A stretch of 64,000 bases of DNA from Saprospiraceae bacterium (lineage in GTDB: Bacteria; Bacteroidota; Bacteroidia; Chitinophagales; Saprospiraceae), in contig JANQSS010000081.1 in NCBI GenBank assembly GCA_028279185.1, positions 62,001 to 126,000 of the forward strand, given 5' to 3'. Below the pieces are notes generated by a model that was not told the DNA's origin, made no database searches, and was given only the letters and a program-made list of their open reading frames with translations. This document shows positions 61,782-64,000 of the stretch, in pieces; within the stretch, counting starts at the first letter, position 1; each line of letters opens with the position of its first letter. Position numbers and translations under genes: made by a program.

Positions 61782-62492
61782 TCAGGGGTGTTTTTGTTTT
61801 CGAACATATTCTTCAAAATATTTTTGCATGGTCATATTGTGTTGAGTGAATGTTTCATCTTGTGGAATGAGGCTGTCGATAAAATCTATTCTGAAGGCCC
61901 TAAAATCTTCTCTCAACCTACAGAATGCTATGAGAAGAAAATTGCCGTTGATACTATAGATGGCAAACGGCTCAATGTCTCGGGTTGTTCGCTTACTCTC
62001 GGAGGATAAGTAGGTTATCTTTAAAACCCTAAAATGAATAAGAGCTGATTGAATCTGCATTAAGTTGTCGCTCGTCTTATCTTGATTCTGATTGCCACTA
62101 AAGTAAACCCGGTCTGCTAACAAATCAGCGTTTCCTTTTTGAGAATATTTTAAAATAGATTTTATTTTTTCCATGGCACTGGAAACGTTATCGCTAAACG
62201 ATTGGTCTTTGTTTTTTATCACCAACTGTTCCGCGGTAATCAAAGCATTGGCTTCATCTTCTGTAAATAGAACCGGAGGAAGGTGATATCCTTCCATAAT
62301 GGAATAACCTTTACCTTCTTCAGTCACAATAGGTATTCCAGTTTTTTCAAGGGTACGAATATCCCTGTATATGGTCCGTACACTTACGTTGTGTCTTTTG
62401 GCAAGGTAATTAGCAGTGACCACTCGTTTGGATTGTAGCTGTGTGATAATTGCTGTTAATCTGGAGAGCCTGGGTTTTTCTTTTTCTGCCAT
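61782..62492 (-). CDS. YafY/WYL-type transcriptional regulator
   Basis: The protein has 236 residues: an HTH domain (1 to about 65) with N-Y-L-A-K-R-H-N-V-S-V-R-T-I-Y-R-D-I-R-T-L, and a WYL sensor domain (about 145-230) ending in L-L-I-A-F-C-R-L-R-E-D-F-R-A-F-R-I-D-F-I. WYL domains bind nucleic acid or small ligands and switch the regulator. The neighbour DUF4345 gene is the likely partner. Confidence 0.9.
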   Translation of the reverse strand: MAEKEKPRLSRLTAIITQLQSKRVVTANYLAKRHNVSVRTIYRDIRTLEKTGIPIVTEEGKGYSIMEGYHLPPVLFTEDEANALITAEQLVIKNKDQSFSDNVSSAMEKIKSILKYSQKGNADLLADRVYFSGNQNQDKTSDNLMQIQSALIHFRVLKITYLSSESKRTTRDIEPFAIYSINGNFLLIAFCRLREDFRAFRIDFIDSLIPQDETFTQHNMTMQKYFEEYVRKQKHP

Positions 62493-62537
62493 TTTTTGAT
62501 TTCCTTGAGACGAACATAACGATAGTACGGAGTGTGT

Positions 62538-63626
62538 TTAATCGTTCATTCGTTGACAAATTAAACGATGAAAATGATGTACTCCTTGTTCACGCGATGG
62601 CGAATATCGTCCACGATTGTAAACATGTGAATTCATACCTTTTTGTACAGCTTCGACGATTTGTTCGTCTTCTTCTTCGACTTTATCTGTCAGTTCAGAA
62701 GCCCCTGCATTAAATTTATCCCAATCATGTACATAGGTGATAAAACGCACTTCGGTTTTTGCTATTTCCTTTGGTTCGACAATATTTACAGACAAACCCC
62801 ATGGGTAAAAATTGAGCATGAGGTTAGGAAAAATGAAAAAATAGTAGGCGGCCACAGGCTTTCCATAATCGATATGTCCTGCTGGTAAATCAAAACAAGC
62901 CTCACCGTTTCGCGCATATCCTATTTGTAATATAATATCGTCAAGAAGCACGGTTTCATACGTCTCATAATCAATAATTTGGTTCAAGCCAGGGTGAACA
63001 AATGGGATGTGAAATCCCTCTAAATAATTATCACAATAAAGTGCCCAATGGGCTTGAACATAATGGGTTTTTGTGCTTTCGACATGGAATTTAAATCTGT
63101 CAACGGGCAAAAAACCAACGCGCAGCATCAATTCTTTAATGACGTTGTCAATCCCATATTTGGGTTTATTGCTAACAAATAAAAATTGATACCATTGCCT
63201 CGTTTCGAAAGCTTGTAAGTGATCGCAAACGGACGGAAAACCAGCCACATCGGTGAATTCGGGCATGTGTTCACAAGTCCCATCCAGCAAAAAACGACGA
63301 CCATGATAGGGGCAGATAATTTTTTGTGACCTTTTTGGACTTGAAGTGAGTAAACTACCACGATGTGTGCAAACATTGCTTAGAGCTGAAATCGATCCTG
63401 TTTGATTACGAATGAATAATATAGGTTCATCGATAAAATTAGGAAGCAGTTCATATGGCGATATATTGTCACTTGCCCGAGGTAGTTCAAGATCAATAGC
63501 AAAATGCCAGGCATTAGAAAATATGTGTGATCGGGCCCGTTTAAAATATTCCTCCGATGTATAAAATATGGATGGAAGAGTTTGGGCTTTTGTTATATCC
63601 GAATCGACGTGTAAATCAATTATCAT
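62538..63626 (-). CDS. Rieske-type aromatic-ring-hydroxylating oxygenase, alpha subunit
   Basis: The start at 63626 gives 362 residues: a Rieske [2Fe-2S] domain with C-T-H-R-G-S and C-P-Y-H-G-R (Cys-His pairs), then a catalytic domain with the mononuclear iron ligands in D-N-Y-L-E-G-F-H-I-P-F-V-H. The family hydroxylates aromatic rings or demethylates choline-type compounds with a separate reductase, which is not in this window. It overlaps the upstream hydrolase gene by 11 bases (63616-63626), so the two are coupled. An ATG in the same frame at 63653 is inside the hydrolase gene and less likely. Confidence 0.9.
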   Translation of the reverse strand: MIIDLHVDSDITKAQTLPSIFYTSEEYFKRARSHIFSNAWHFAIDLELPRASDNISPYELLPNFIDEPILFIRNQTGSISALSNVCTHRGSLLTSSPKRSQKIICPYHGRRFLLDGTCEHMPEFTDVAGFPSVCDHLQAFETRQWYQFLFVSNKPKYGIDNVIKELMLRVGFLPVDRFKFHVESTKTHYVQAHWALYCDNYLEGFHIPFVHPGLNQIIDYETYETVLLDDIILQIGYARNGEACFDLPAGHIDYGKPVAAYYFFIFPNLMLNFYPWGLSVNIVEPKEIAKTEVRFITYVHDWDKFNAGASELTDKVEEEDEQIVEAVQKGMNSHVYNRGRYSPSREQGVHHFHRLICQRMND

Positions 63627-64000
63627 TAGAATCGTTATTGATAACCCAATCATAAATCGCTAAACTCAAAGCTTCACGATATCCATGAAAACGATGGCCG
63701 GTTTGATAGACATGAAAAATGATATCTCCTCTTTTTTTTCGTATGGCATTATAATACGGTAGAATGTGTCTGGTTAAACTGACTTCCGGATCATCGGTTC
63801 CGCCGAATAAAAGCATTGGTTTTGATGCGAGCTTATCCGCAAATGCAACAGGTGTAAATTTGTCCTGATGTGCACGTAAATCATCTATAGCGGACATCGG
63901 TTTAAAATTTATTATACCGCGCATCTTATAACTGACGAATACGGCTTCCATGAATTTTTTGAAATCTTCCTGTTCGTCGCATTGCGTTAAAAACGCATCG
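63616..64000 (-). CDS. Alpha/beta hydrolase, C-terminal part (cut by window edge)
   Basis: The frame is open to the window edge at 64000; the start lies outside. The visible 127 residues have the C-terminal half of an alpha/beta hydrolase: K-P-M-L-L-F-G-G-T-D-D-P-E-V (catalytic Asp region) and Q-T-G-H-R-F-H-G-Y (catalytic His). The dienelactone-hydrolase-type layout fits its position next to a Rieske oxygenase; together they suggest breakdown of an aromatic or quaternary-amine compound. Confidence 0.82.
   Translation of the reverse strand, partial: DAFLTQCDEQEDFKKFMEAVFVSYKMRGIINFKPMSAIDDLRAHQDKFTPVAFADKLASKPMLLFGGTDDPEVSLTRHILPYYNAIRKKRGDIIFHVYQTGHRFHGYREALSLAIYDWVINNDSNDN

Noticed and set aside
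1-64000. CRISPR arrays, tRNA/rRNA genes, insertion sequences, prophage genes
   Set aside because: No regularly spaced repeats, no cloverleaf or rRNA-like stretches, no transposase or integrase motifs were found on reading both strands; a tool search would be needed to exclude them fully.

Overview
The window looks like chromosomal DNA from a Bacteroidota bacterium, most likely a Saprospiria/Lewinella-type marine gliding bacterium; this is inferred from gene content only. The signs are an A+T-rich sequence, many lipoproteins with a Bacteroidota-style lipobox, C-terminal type IX secretion (T9SS) sorting domains, C-terminal tails ending in Gly-Cys, a one-piece sensor with a ligand-binding propeller fused to a histidine kinase, a geranylgeranylglyceryl phosphate synthase-like enzyme, and one clear TTG-N20-TAnnTTTG promoter. 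I found no rRNA, tRNA, CRISPR array or intact insertion sequence.

Layout. 0-16.5 kb: scattered enzymes and secreted proteins (beta-lactamase-fold hydrolase, methyltransferase, reductase, adenylate cyclase, a large BNR-propeller surface protein), a propeller-histidine kinase with its LuxR-type regulator, and an intradiol dioxygenase-like lipoprotein with an extra C-terminal domain. 16.5-18.8 kb: a membrane-anchored TIR-domain protein between two small membrane proteins, one of the RipA family. 19-28 kb: lipoproteins, an M23 peptidase-like surface protein, a GNAT enzyme, a DinB protein and a Fic protein. 27.6-31.2 kb: housekeeping genes nadE, GGGP synthase and rsgA, with a perfect 23-bp-stem hairpin between the first two. 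31.5-36.4 kb: a C1 peptidase, a TonB-like protein and two secreted propeller proteins; the second is cut off from its T9SS signal by a frameshift at a run of nine A.

36.5-47.6 kb holds the two most interesting systems, which converge on each other. On the + strand, a 64-residue Cys-containing precursor peptide overlaps or directly precedes an MNIO (DUF692) enzyme, the minimal core of a RiPP pathway. On the - strand, eight tightly packed genes form a 9.6-kb operon: a DNase II homologue, a nucleoside-phosphorylase fusion protein with Cys pairs and a possible uracil-DNA-glycosylase-like part, two tandem paralogues of unknown function, a propeller-like protein, a calcineurin-like phosphoesterase, a VioB-like ferritin-fold protein and a small membrane protein. 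None of the soluble members has a visible signal peptide. Four copies of TGCATG lie in front of the operon. I know of no described system with this composition.

48-64 kb is mostly ordinary: a DUF4349 protein, a PLP decarboxylase, phoH, a VOC-MarR pair, an ATP-grasp protein, a LysE exporter, a GDPD lipoprotein, a haem-binding protein, a PadR-PspC pair with a well-defined promoter/operator, a CPBP protease, a WYL regulator with a DUF4345 membrane protein, a Rieske oxygenase and a hydrolase cut by the window edge.
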